Below are positions 15,550 to 23,184 of a DNA stretch of 59,462 nt, piece after piece (within the stretch, counting starts at the first letter, position 1; the number at the start of each line of letters is the position of its first letter). The notes under the pieces are model-generated. The model made no database searches. It had not been told where the DNA came from and saw only the letters and a program-made list of their open reading frames with translations. The translations under genes were made by a program, and so were the position numbers. The DNA comes from Nitrososphaerota archaeon (GTDB lineage Archaea; Thermoproteota; Nitrososphaeria_A; Caldarchaeales; JAVZCJ01): assembly GCA_038874475.1 (NCBI GenBank), contig JAVZCJ010000003.1, positions 1 through 59,462 on the forward strand, written 5' to 3'.

Positions 15550-16377
15550 TTATCGTTCAATAGCTTTAATTAATCTTTGTTGTTTTCGTTTTATTATAAA
15601 TCCTATGTAGTCATAGAAATTTGACAGAGTATTAGTACGAATGTAAAGATAATAGCAGTTTTTAGTAGTTTTTGTTTTTTTATTAAAATGTGGTCCTGTA
15701 GCATCGATATTGAAGTATTTCTTTAATAGATATTTAGCATAATTTAATAATCCTACATTTGTATTATAAAGCTTTAATTCTCGCACATGATGCTTTTCAT
15801 TTACATATATACTACCTTCTGCATCAAATAAAGCTTTCAGAAATGCAGAAACAGTATCTTTAGAATGTTCAATATATGGCTTTAGCTCTTCTAATGGTTT
15901 ATTTAAGAATTTATAAAGCAAGAAACTGTAACCTTGTGCTATCCATTGTTTTAATTTTTTACTCCAAAACGGCTTGTATGGTCTTTTTCTTCCTAATACT
16001 TTAGCCAAGCACTCCCCAAACTTTTCCGCAAACTCATAATCTTTAACAGCTAATTGTAAACGATAATTTCTTTTATAAAAGTATCGGCAACCATCACCAG
16101 ATATTACTCCAATGATATATGTAAATTCTGGCGAAGGATTTTCATCGAATTTATTAACTCTTCCAAGTGGATGCTTTTTCTTATTAATCCAAAATCCAAT
16201 GATAGCTATAGATAATCGTCTTCCATATTTTTCATAAATTCTTTCTTGAACTTCTTTATATGTCAATCCTTTTTTGCGTAATTCATGAACTTCTTCATAC
16301 ATCTTTATTCTTATTTCTAATGGTAAATATCTTCGTCTCTCCCCCTCCTTACTTATACTCATACTAACCATATTCAT
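15550..16377 (-). CDS. Second LAGLIDADG homing endonuclease with N-terminal helix-turn-helix
   Basis: Relative of the protein at 1657-2514, in inverted orientation. HTH: LTYKEVQERIYEKYGRRLSIAIIGFWI (about 38-64 in parts), then the shared linker KKKHPLG. LAGLIDADG-like helices: FTYIIGVISGDGC (about 85-97) and VSAFLKALFDAEGS (about 176-189). The C-terminus GFIIKRKQQRLIKAI also matches the first copy. 275 aa is a complete two-motif enzyme. A good Shine-Dalgarno (GGAGGTGAT) precedes the ATG at 16377. It separates Rpo7 from the PIN/aIF2-gamma pair and so marks an insertion into a conserved gene neighbourhood. No host intron or intein surrounds it. Confidence 0.84.
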   Translation of the reverse strand: MNMVSMSISKEGERRRYLPLEIRIKMYEEVHELRKKGLTYKEVQERIYEKYGRRLSIAIIGFWINKKKHPLGRVNKFDENPSPEFTYIIGVISGDGCRYFYKRNYRLQLAVKDYEFAEKFGECLAKVLGRKRPYKPFWSKKLKQWIAQGYSFLLYKFLNKPLEELKPYIEHSKDTVSAFLKALFDAEGSIYVNEKHHVRELKLYNTNVGLLNYAKYLLKKYFNIDATGPHFNKKTKTTKNCYYLYIRTNTLSNFYDYIGFIIKRKQQRLIKAIER

Positions 16378-16455
16378 ATTATCACCTCCGCATATTTAAG
16401 AAGAGCGGGTCGGAATTAAACTAAGAAATAGTTAGTATGAGCATAAATAAGAGGG
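16343..16455. repeat. Inverted repeat of the second endonuclease 5' end
   Basis: GTTAGTATGAGTATAAGTAA and the next few bases, read on the minus strand inside the start of the gene (16343-16368), recur on the plus strand at 16431-16455 as GTTAGTATGAGCATAAATAA and following bases. Between the arms lies the Shine-Dalgarno site, preceded by a small stem (CCGC 16388-16391 with GCGG 16405-16408) with the loop containing TTAAATAT. This is the same architecture as at 1557-1700. Confidence 0.65.
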
Positions 16456-16569
16456 TTCAAGTAGCAGTATATTGAAGGGAAAACTAAATCATTAATCCTC
16501 TGAGGCCTGGTTTTTTATAGTAGTATTTCTATTTTTTAATAAATTATGAAGTTTGGATTTAAAAATAGA

Positions 16570-17035
16570 ATTCAAAAATCATTATTAGAAGCATTATTAA
16601 AATAATTAAAAATTATTAAAAACAATTAAGAGTATAGTAAATGCTTCTCTACAAGCATTAAGCTTAATAGCTAATATTCCTCCAAAGAATGCTTATAAAA
16701 TATAGTTGATTTTAAATAAAGAATATAAAGAATGATTATGTTTAATTATTTAAGAAAAATATTATCTTTAATAATGCTATTAATATGCTCTTATGAAGAT
16801 ATAAGAAAAAGAGAAATTGATGATAAAATTTGATAATATTTTCCTCAAATTGGAATATTAATTACATTATCTTTTTTAGACCAAACAAATTTAAATAAAA
16901 ATACAATTCATCATTTTAATTCAATAATTGTTTTAACAAATAGTTGCATAATATCTTTGATAATTCCTTTAATTCTTTTCATTTATAATTTAATTTATAT
17001 AGAATTTTCAAAGAAAGAGAAAATATTTTAAAGGT
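16570..17035 (+). pseudogene. Decayed inverted copy of the XPF 3' end and prepilin peptidase 5' part
   Basis: Read on the plus strand, 16.60-16.73 kb encodes a damaged XPF C-terminus (SIVNASLQALSLIANIPPKN, then AYKI, a stop, LILNKEYKE). This is followed at once by MFNYLRKILSLIMLLICSYE and further peptidase sequence. It matches the reverse complement of positions 1-390 almost base for base, with substitutions. In the peptidase part W has become TGA, a base is lost in the segment around QIG, and the middle, including the GGAD motif, is deleted up to ITLSFLD, apparently between two similar ATTAATTACATT-like stretches. The frame then continues to about 17031. This is a dead inverted duplication. 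Confidence 0.8.
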
Positions 17036-17184
17036 TTGAAAATTAGAAAAATTTCTTCTTTATTTAAAATCCAATTATATAAAAACATTTAAATTTACCT
17101 AATTTTCTTTATATTTTCCTTTATTTCCTTTTATTTATTATTTTCCATTTTTTAATTAAGGCTTGTACATAAAGATTTTTCTTT

Positions 17185-17571
17185 TTATTCTATTATTCCT
17201 TCAATATTGATTTTTCCATCTTTTTTTAAGAAAATTACAGGTATTTTTTTCTCTCTTAATTTTTTCTTAAGTTTTATATCGCATGTTAAAACTGGATATT
17301 TATTTTTAAAAGCTATTTCTAATAAAGCTTCATCTGTAGGAATATTTTCATTATAAGCAATTTTATTATATTTATTAGCAATTTCTAATGCAAGTTTAGC
17401 TTCCTTACTTTTTTTCCCTTTAATTAATAAGATGCTTTTTAATTCTTTTAAAACGTTTTCTAAAATTATAGGTTCTATAGGAATTTTTAAAGTTTCTTCT
17501 AATCTATAAAATAAATCTTCCCCTCTTTGAATGCATGTTAATAAAAAACTAGTATCAATGAGTATTTTCAT
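17185..17571 (-). CDS. PIN-domain protein (VapC9/FCF1-like)
   Basis: 128-aa PIN-fold protein with the expected acidic residues: ILIDTSFLL (D5), E-rich middle, TDEALLEIA (about D87/E88) and LTCDIKLKKKLREK (about D106). This type sits next to aIF2-gamma in many archaea and lacks a VapB partner here, so it is more likely an RNA-processing nuclease than a toxin. It lies 6 bp after the aIF2-gamma stop codon, forming an operon with it. Confidence 0.82.
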   Translation of the reverse strand: MKILIDTSFLLTCIQRGEDLFYRLEETLKIPIEPIILENVLKELKSILLIKGKKSKEAKLALEIANKYNKIAYNENIPTDEALLEIAFKNKYPVLTCDIKLKKKLREKKIPVIFLKKDGKINIEGIIE

Positions 17572-17577
17572 TGTTTT

Positions 17578-18828
17578 TTATCCACCAATAACTTTCCCAT
17601 ATCCGATAAGACGCCAACCTAAACCAATTTTTCTAGAAAAAACTACTTTTTCATTATCTTCAATACATAAAGGTCTAGTAAGTTCAATTTCTACAATATC
17701 TTTCTTACGATTTTTAACTATTCCACTTGTAACTGCAGAGTATGCATTTAGTACTAATATTTCTTTAATTTCTAATGGTTTAACATTTATAGATTCTTTT
17801 ACACCTATTACTTTTTCAAATAATTTATATTCTAAAATGAGAGTTTTACGTGTAGGTGGTAAAGTTCCAGGTTTTCCAGCAATATTTCCAACAAGCCCAT
17901 CGCTTTTTGTTAATGATGGATCTAATTTAGTTGCTACACCTATTAAACCTCCACTTTTAGCTATTTCTAAATTTTTATTTCCTACTTTTATGCTTACTAC
18001 TTCAGAAAATAATGGTGAATATTCAGATTTAGGATCTCCTTCTTTAATTGGTACTCCTGGAGCTATTTCTATTTCATCTCCAATTTTTAAAGTACCTTGT
18101 GTTATTGAACCACCAATTATTCCTCCTTTTAGCTTTAATGCATCTTCTCCAGGTAAGTTTATATCAAAAGATCTTAATATAGGCATTCTGTAAGGCTTTG
18201 ATAAATCTCTTTGAGGAGTTGGAATGTATTTTTCAATAGCCCATAATAATACATCAATATTTACTCCGTGTTGTCCAGAAAGAGGTATTATAGGAGCATT
18301 TTCAGCGATGGTTCCTTTAACTCCATTTATTATTTCTTTATAGTTTTCCATTGCTCTTTCCATACTTACTATATCTACTTTATTTTGTGCAATGATAATT
18401 TTCTTTATATCCATTATGGTTGCTGCTAAAAGATGCTCTTTATCTTGCAATTGTGGAAAATGAAAATGAGCATCTGCTACAAGTATTGCTCCATCAAACA
18501 ATGCTGCACCTGAAAGCATAGTTACCATTAAACTATGATGTCCTGGACAATCAATAAATGAGATTGCTCTTTGGAAAATTGTTTCAGATTTGCAATGTGG
18601 ACAAATTTTTTTATTTGTGTAACATTGTGGAGGGGGACAATTTGGACATTTGTATATCACAGCATCAGCATAACCAATTTTAATAGTAATTCCTCTCTTA
18701 ATTTCTTCTGAATGTCTTCCAGTCCATATGCCAGTTATACTTTGAACAATTGTTGATTTTCCATTATCAACATGCCCCAAAGTTCCTATATTAACTTCTG
18801 GTTGACTCGGTAACTCCTCCTCTTTCAT
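17578..18828 (-). CDS. eif2g: Translation initiation factor aIF2 gamma, with unusual GTPase motifs
   Basis: GTP-binding core of the aIF2 complex that carries Met-tRNAi to the 30S subunit. Length 416 aa, normal. The zinc knuckle (CPNCPPPQC ... CPHC, about 55-80) and NKVD (about 159) are typical, as are switch I sequences GRHSEEIKRGITIKIGYAD. Several otherwise near-invariant positions differ. G1 reads GHVDNGKS instead of GHVDHGKT, switch II reads DCPGHHSLM instead of DAPGHE.LM, and the following loop is VADAHFHFPQLQDKEHL instead of VAANE..PQPQT.EH. The catalytic His of PGH is kept. It is still in its standard place before the PIN gene, so it is probably the working aIF2-gamma, but divergent. 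Confidence 0.9.
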   Translation of the reverse strand: MKEEELPSQPEVNIGTLGHVDNGKSTIVQSITGIWTGRHSEEIKRGITIKIGYADAVIYKCPNCPPPQCYTNKKICPHCKSETIFQRAISFIDCPGHHSLMVTMLSGAALFDGAILVADAHFHFPQLQDKEHLLAATIMDIKKIIIAQNKVDIVSMERAMENYKEIINGVKGTIAENAPIIPLSGQHGVNIDVLLWAIEKYIPTPQRDLSKPYRMPILRSFDINLPGEDALKLKGGIIGGSITQGTLKIGDEIEIAPGVPIKEGDPKSEYSPLFSEVVSIKVGNKNLEIAKSGGLIGVATKLDPSLTKSDGLVGNIAGKPGTLPPTRKTLILEYKLFEKVIGVKESINVKPLEIKEILVLNAYSAVTSGIVKNRKKDIVEIELTRPLCIEDNEKVVFSRKIGLGWRLIGYGKVIGG

Positions 18829-18987
18829 ACCATATTCTTATTCAAAAACATAATGATAAACATTTCCTAATTTCCATTTAAAAATTGCTCCTTATATAAA
18901 AAAGCTTATAACTTAATACCACTATTAACTTAAAAATAATCAATTAGTTAAAGAAATAATATATGTTTTTTAACATTATTATGTCTA

Positions 18988-19200
18988 TTAATTCCATTGA
19001 AATGGTATATCTTCATGAATGGTTCTTACCATACAAGGATTTCTTACTAAATATTCAATTTTACTATAAATTCTTCACATATATTCTTAGGAGAGCCATA
19101 TTTTTCCCTAATTTTCTTTGCTTCTTATCGCCACCGTAAAATTTTTCATAAATCTCCTAGGAGTCCTTATCATACAATATGGGTAAATATTAGGCAAAGC
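18988..19200 (-). pseudogene. Gene remnant upstream of the corrinoid operon
   Basis: The 425-bp gap between aIF2-gamma and the corrinoid gene holds protein-like pieces in different minus-strand frames. These are EAKKIREKYGSPKNICEEFI, then EYLVRNPCMVRTIHEDIPFQ with a final WN and stop, and an upstream piece PYCMIRTPRRFMKNFTVAI. They look like the C-terminal part of one gene broken by frameshifts. I do not recognise the family. The rest of the gap shows nothing else except the promoter region of the next operon. Confidence 0.35.
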
Positions 19201-19204
19201 TTAA

Positions 19205-19253
19205 AAAATAAAAAACTTTTTATATTATTTTTTAAAAGAGGGATACGAGTAAT
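19205..19253 (+). promoter_or_regulatory. Promoter region of the corrinoid/URO-D operon
   Basis: A TATA-like CTTTTTATATTA (about 19217-19228) lies about 25-35 bases before the ATG at 19254. AGAGGGAT just upstream may serve as a Shine-Dalgarno site. Weak but in the right place. Confidence 0.35.
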
Positions 19254-19913
19254 ATGAAGGGGGATAAAAATCAAGCATTAAGAGGGATGAAAGAAAGTAT
19301 ATTGGAAATAGCAAATATTGAAGATATTAATAAACTTGTTAATGAAGCATTAAAATCTGGAACAGATCCTATAGATATTATAAATACATTAAATGAAGCA
19401 TTAGAAGAAGTTGGTAAAAAATATGAGAATGGAGAATATTTTCTTGCAGAATTAATGATGGCTGGATATTTAGCTTCTCAAATAGTGGCTACTCTAAAAC
19501 CTTATCTAGTGAAAATGCAGAGAAAAACTCTTGGAAAAATAATTTTTGGAACTGTTAAAGGAGATATACATGATATTGGTAAGAACATAGTAATTATGAT
19601 GCTCCAAGCTGCAGGATTTGAAGTAATTGATCTTGGAGTTGATGTACCAGTAGAAAAATTTATAGATGCTTTAATTAATGAAAAACCAAATGTGTTATGT
19701 ATGTCAGCACTATTAACTTCAACAATGTACGAAATGAAAAATGTAATAAATGCTCTTGAAAGAAATAATTTAAGAGATAAAGTAAAAGTTATAATTGGTG
19801 GTAGACCAATAACAAAAGATTTTGCTAATGAAATAGGTGCAGATGGATATGCTGAAGATGCAGTTAAAGCTGTAAAAATAATTAAAGAATTAATAGGAAT
19901 AAAGGAGGGATAA
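19254..19913 (+). CDS. Methyltransferase corrinoid protein (MtaC/MtbC/MttC-like)
   Basis: Cobamide-binding protein that receives a methyl group from a substrate-specific methyltransferase and hands it on. N-terminal helical cap domain (residues about 1-85), then the Rossmann-like B12 domain with the signature GDIHDIGKN (about 104-112), whose His is the lower axial Co ligand. GVDVPVEKF, SALLTSTM and IGGRPIT follow, all typical of the pocket. 219 aa matches the family. It is the first gene of a tight operon: the next start is 3 bp after the stop. Confidence 0.92.
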   Translation: MKGDKNQALRGMKESILEIANIEDINKLVNEALKSGTDPIDIINTLNEALEEVGKKYENGEYFLAELMMAGYLASQIVATLKPYLVKMQRKTLGKIIFGTVKGDIHDIGKNIVIMMLQAAGFEVIDLGVDVPVEKFIDALINEKPNVLCMSALLTSTMYEMKNVINALERNNLRDKVKVIIGGRPITKDFANEIGADGYAEDAVKAVKIIKELIGIKEG

Positions 19914-19916
19914 GTT

Positions 19917-21023
19917 TTGAATAAAAGAGAAAGAGTTTTAAAAACACTTGAAATAAAAGAGCCGGATAAAGTTCCGATAATGGAAGTAGACATGGATGTT
20001 CCGATAATGGAAGCTTTATCTGGAGAAAAATTTCCCCAAGCAACATCATTGCAAACACAAGTAATCTCCGATAGAAATTTAGAGAGAAAAAGATGTGAGT
20101 TAAAGATAAAATGTTATAAGAAAGTCGATTTTGATGTAGTTACAGCTGACCTTTCTGCACCTGAAGATTGGAAGCCAATAATGAAGACAAATGATACATT
20201 AATTGATCTTTTTGGAAGAATTTTAATGCTTGATAAAAAAAGCATGGCTTGGGTTCCTTATGGTACAATATTTAATAATCCAGAAGATTTTGAAAATTTT
20301 GATTTGCCTAATCCAAACGCTCCAGGATGGACATTTGGTATAGAATATACTAAGAAAATTATTAAAGATGATATGGCTTTAGCAGCTTTTATAAGAGACC
20401 CATTTGCTCATGCTTGGGAAATGTTTACTCCAATGAAATTTACTATATGGATGTATCAAAAACCAAATTTCATAAAAAATGTTATTGAAAAATTAACAGA
20501 ATTTAATATAGAAATTATAAAACAAATTTCAGAGGCAGGTGCAGATTTTATTATTAGTGGAGGAGATTATTGTGAAGAGAAAGGACCAATGGTTTCTATA
20601 AAATTCTTTAGAGAAGTAATATTCCCAAATTTAAAAAAACAAGTTGATATTGCACATAAAAAAGGACTTAAATTTATTAAACATACTGATGGAAATATAA
20701 TGCCTCTTTTAGATGATTTATCAAAGATAGTTGATGGATTGCATTCTCTTGATCCTTCAGCTGGTGTAGATATAGGTAAAGTTAAAGAAAAATATGGACA
20801 TAAACTTATTTTAATTGGAAATATTTCTGTAGATAATTTAGCAAGAAAAAGTAAAGAAGAAATAATAGAAGAAACTAAAAATTGTATAAGAAAAGCATCT
20901 CCAGGTGGAGGACATATTTTATCATCAAGTAATTCATGGTCTGCTGGTGCAAAGTTAGAAAATTGTTTAGCTATGGTTGAAACTGGAAGGAGATATGGAA
21001 TATATCCAATAAAGATAGAATAA
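19917..21023 (+). CDS. URO-D family methyltransferase-like protein 1
   Basis: 368-aa protein of the uroporphyrinogen decarboxylase superfamily branch that works with corrinoid proteins (MtaA/MtbA, CmuA and relatives). It opens KRERVLKTLEIKEPDKVPI, the usual N-terminus of that branch. The expected zinc site of MtaA-type enzymes (His-x-Cys-Gly and a late Cys) is changed. Here the first motif is KHTDGNIMPLL (about 250) and the late one is GGHILSSSNSWSAG (about 337), without Cys in either. It may be a methyl acceptor-side enzyme with a different metal site or a demethylase of unknown substrate. It is translationally linked to the corrinoid gene. Confidence 0.8.
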   Translation: MNKRERVLKTLEIKEPDKVPIMEVDMDVPIMEALSGEKFPQATSLQTQVISDRNLERKRCELKIKCYKKVDFDVVTADLSAPEDWKPIMKTNDTLIDLFGRILMLDKKSMAWVPYGTIFNNPEDFENFDLPNPNAPGWTFGIEYTKKIIKDDMALAAFIRDPFAHAWEMFTPMKFTIWMYQKPNFIKNVIEKLTEFNIEIIKQISEAGADFIISGGDYCEEKGPMVSIKFFREVIFPNLKKQVDIAHKKGLKFIKHTDGNIMPLLDDLSKIVDGLHSLDPSAGVDIGKVKEKYGHKLILIGNISVDNLARKSKEEIIEETKNCIRKASPGGGHILSSSNSWSAGAKLENCLAMVETGRRYGIYPIKIE

Positions 21024-21076
21024 AATGATTATTGAAAAAAATATAAATATTCAATTATAAACATTATGATAAATAT

Positions 21077-22150
21077 ATGTCCATATGGGATAATGCTATA
21101 GAAATTGCTTTAGGTAAAAAAGAAGATAGTATTCCTATAGTTTTGCAAGCATATTCGCTTGTTCTTAAAAGATTTGCAGGTGTTAAAGAATATGAATATT
21201 ATCATAATGTTAAATTACAACTTGAAGCAAAAATTGCTTTTCAAAAAAGATTTCCTGAAGTTATAAATATTGGAATGGGAACATTTCCAGAACATGGAGA
21301 GTTCGTAGGACCAATACCAACAGCTTTTGGTGGTGAACTTAAATGGATGGAAGATGCCCCTCCTTATGTGATAGAACCAATTAAAAAACCTGAAGATGTT
21401 GATAAAATTGTAGAAGCTGGCATACCTGAACCAAATGCTGGAGTAGCATCAGAAATTTTAAAAATGCTTGAATATTTTTATGAATGGTTTCCAAAAGATT
21501 TAAGAGAGGAATATGGATATGTTGATGGTGCATTATGTCCTGGTGCATGTGTAGAAGGTGCAGCTCTTGCAATGGGATATGATAAATTTTTCATATGGAT
21601 GCGCTTATATCCAGATGTTGTACATAAATGGCTTAGAATAGCAACAGATTGGTATTTAAAATATTGTGAAGCAATGGAAGAAATAGTAGGAAAATGCAAA
21701 GTATTATGGATACCAGACCATACTCCACATATGGTTAATAAAGAACAATTTAATGAATTTGTATTACCATATTTAAATAAAGTTTTTGGAAAATATAAAG
21801 GAGCTTTTAGAATATGGCATAATGAAGGAAAAGTTGGTAATAAATTAGAAGATATTGATAAAATTGATGCAGAAGTTTGGCATTTTGGTCCATTTGATGA
21901 TGTAACACAAGTTAGAGCAAAAACTCATTTTTGTCTTCAAGGAAATTTGCATCCACCATATTTTGCAAAATATTCTATAAAAGAAGTTGAAGAAGAATGT
22001 AAAAAATTGATAATGAATATTGGAATTGGAAAATTTTGGTTATCAACAGGTGGAGGATTAGCACCTAATACGCCATTCAGAAATATAGATTTAATGATTA
22101 AAGTTGCAAAAAAATATACGGAAGTACCTTTAAGAAAAATAAAAAAATAG
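21077..22150 (+). CDS. URO-D family methyltransferase-like protein 2
   Basis: 357-aa second URO-D superfamily member, distantly related to its neighbour. It has RIWHNEGKVGNKLEDI (about 252) in place of the zinc-binding His/Cys motif, then EVWHFGPFDDVTQVRA and the late block FWLSTGGGLAPNTPFRNI. VDGALCPGACVEGAALAMGYD (about residues 147-167) holds two Cys. No cobalamin-binding domain. With the corrinoid protein and protein 1 it forms a three-gene module moving one-carbon groups. Neither substrate nor acceptor can be inferred. The gap to protein 1 is 53 bp, with no sign of a separate promoter. Confidence 0.75.
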   Translation: MSIWDNAIEIALGKKEDSIPIVLQAYSLVLKRFAGVKEYEYYHNVKLQLEAKIAFQKRFPEVINIGMGTFPEHGEFVGPIPTAFGGELKWMEDAPPYVIEPIKKPEDVDKIVEAGIPEPNAGVASEILKMLEYFYEWFPKDLREEYGYVDGALCPGACVEGAALAMGYDKFFIWMRLYPDVVHKWLRIATDWYLKYCEAMEEIVGKCKVLWIPDHTPHMVNKEQFNEFVLPYLNKVFGKYKGAFRIWHNEGKVGNKLEDIDKIDAEVWHFGPFDDVTQVRAKTHFCLQGNLHPPYFAKYSIKEVEEECKKLIMNIGIGKFWLSTGGGLAPNTPFRNIDLMIKVAKKYTEVPLRKIKK

Positions 22151-22331
22151 ATGTTAAAGAATTAAGAGAAGTAAACTAATACTATCTTACATTAAGTTAC
22201 CTAAATATATTTTATTAAACAACTTACGTAATTTCTTAATATTTATTTATATAATTTTATAAAACTCTCAAGATGAAAAATGGTTTAATTTTTTGACATT
22301 TAAATTAAAACTTCTTAAAAAATGAATAATA

Positions 22332-22889
22332 TTAAGATGATGTTTTTATTAAATAAAGACCTTTAAGAACTAAAGCTTTGTACCATAAATTATTAAACTC
22401 TCCTGAGACTGCATTTACTACTTCTATATCATAAAAATTATTTTTATTAAAGTATATTACGTAAAAAGGATAGTAAATTAATTCTTTGTTCAATATTTCT
22501 ATGGAAAATATTTTTTTAAATTTGCGAGCTAAAACCTTTTTTAAAGTAGCAATAGCTTCTTCTTCACTTATTTTTTTGATTGATTCAAATACTTTTTGAT
22601 CTATTGGCAATATAATATCATCAGGGACTTCTATTTCAATAGAGTCCTTTATATCTTCTTCCCTTCCTTTATAAATTGCGCTTTCACCTAAAATGCAATC
22701 AATAATAAATATTATTTTTAAATTTTTTACTTTTTTTCCATAATTAATATTAATCATAAAAAAAATAAAAGGAATGTAAACTAGTTCGATTGCAATGAAT
22801 TTACCAAGCTTTTTAGCTTTTTTTGATGTATGGATTCTTTGAAGTACGTTACTGCTTTCAAGGAATGTTTTCACTGCCCGAATTTTCAT
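22332..22889 (-). CDS. Unknown protein in symporter operon
   Basis: 185-aa protein I do not recognise. It has a short hydrophobic patch (ELVYIPFIFFMI) and a second similar one (IYYPFYVIYF) followed by YDIEVVNAVSGEF. This two-fold pattern is seen in some bacterial and archaeal proteins that sit beside membrane transporters. A basic first half and charged helix (SEEEAIATLKKVLARKFKK) lie between and before the patches. It starts 3 bp after the small membrane protein, so it belongs to the symporter operon. Confidence 0.6.
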   Translation of the reverse strand: MKIRAVKTFLESSNVLQRIHTSKKAKKLGKFIAIELVYIPFIFFMININYGKKVKNLKIIFIIDCILGESAIYKGREEDIKDSIEIEVPDDIILPIDQKVFESIKKISEEEAIATLKKVLARKFKKIFSIEILNKELIYYPFYVIYFNKNNFYDIEVVNAVSGEFNNLWYKALVLKGLYLIKTSS

Positions 22890-22892
22890 TAG

Positions 22893-23183
22893 CTACCACA
22901 TTAAGATTAATAGTATTATCGAAACTATCAAAGTAAATATCTCCCAAAATCTAGGATTTTTATACCATGGAAGTTTTTCTGGTAGATAATATGATCCCTT
23001 CTTTATAATACCGAGTACTTTGCTTTTTTCTTCTTCAGAAAGGCCACTTAATCTTTCATATTCTTTTTTAAGAATTCTATAAAGAATTGCATAGAGCACT
23101 AATGAGATTGCTATAATAGCAATGATCACTACAATAGATTCAATGACTGATAAAGCTCCTACTTCTGGTGACACATTATCCAC
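22893..23183 (-). CDS. Small two-span membrane protein, symporter accessory
   Basis: 96 aa with membrane segments at about 9-33 and 78-95, joined by a cytoplasmic loop rich in Lys/Glu (KKEYERLSGLSEEEKSKV). It starts 1 bp after the symporter stop codon. Small accessory subunits commonly accompany SSS-family carriers, so a role in assembly or function of that carrier is likely, by context only. Confidence 0.65.
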   Translation of the reverse strand: MDNVSPEVGALSVIESIVVIIAIIAISLVLYAILYRILKKEYERLSGLSEEEKSKVLGIIKKGSYYLPEKLPWYKNPRFWEIFTLIVSIILLILMW

Positions 23184-23184
23184 C

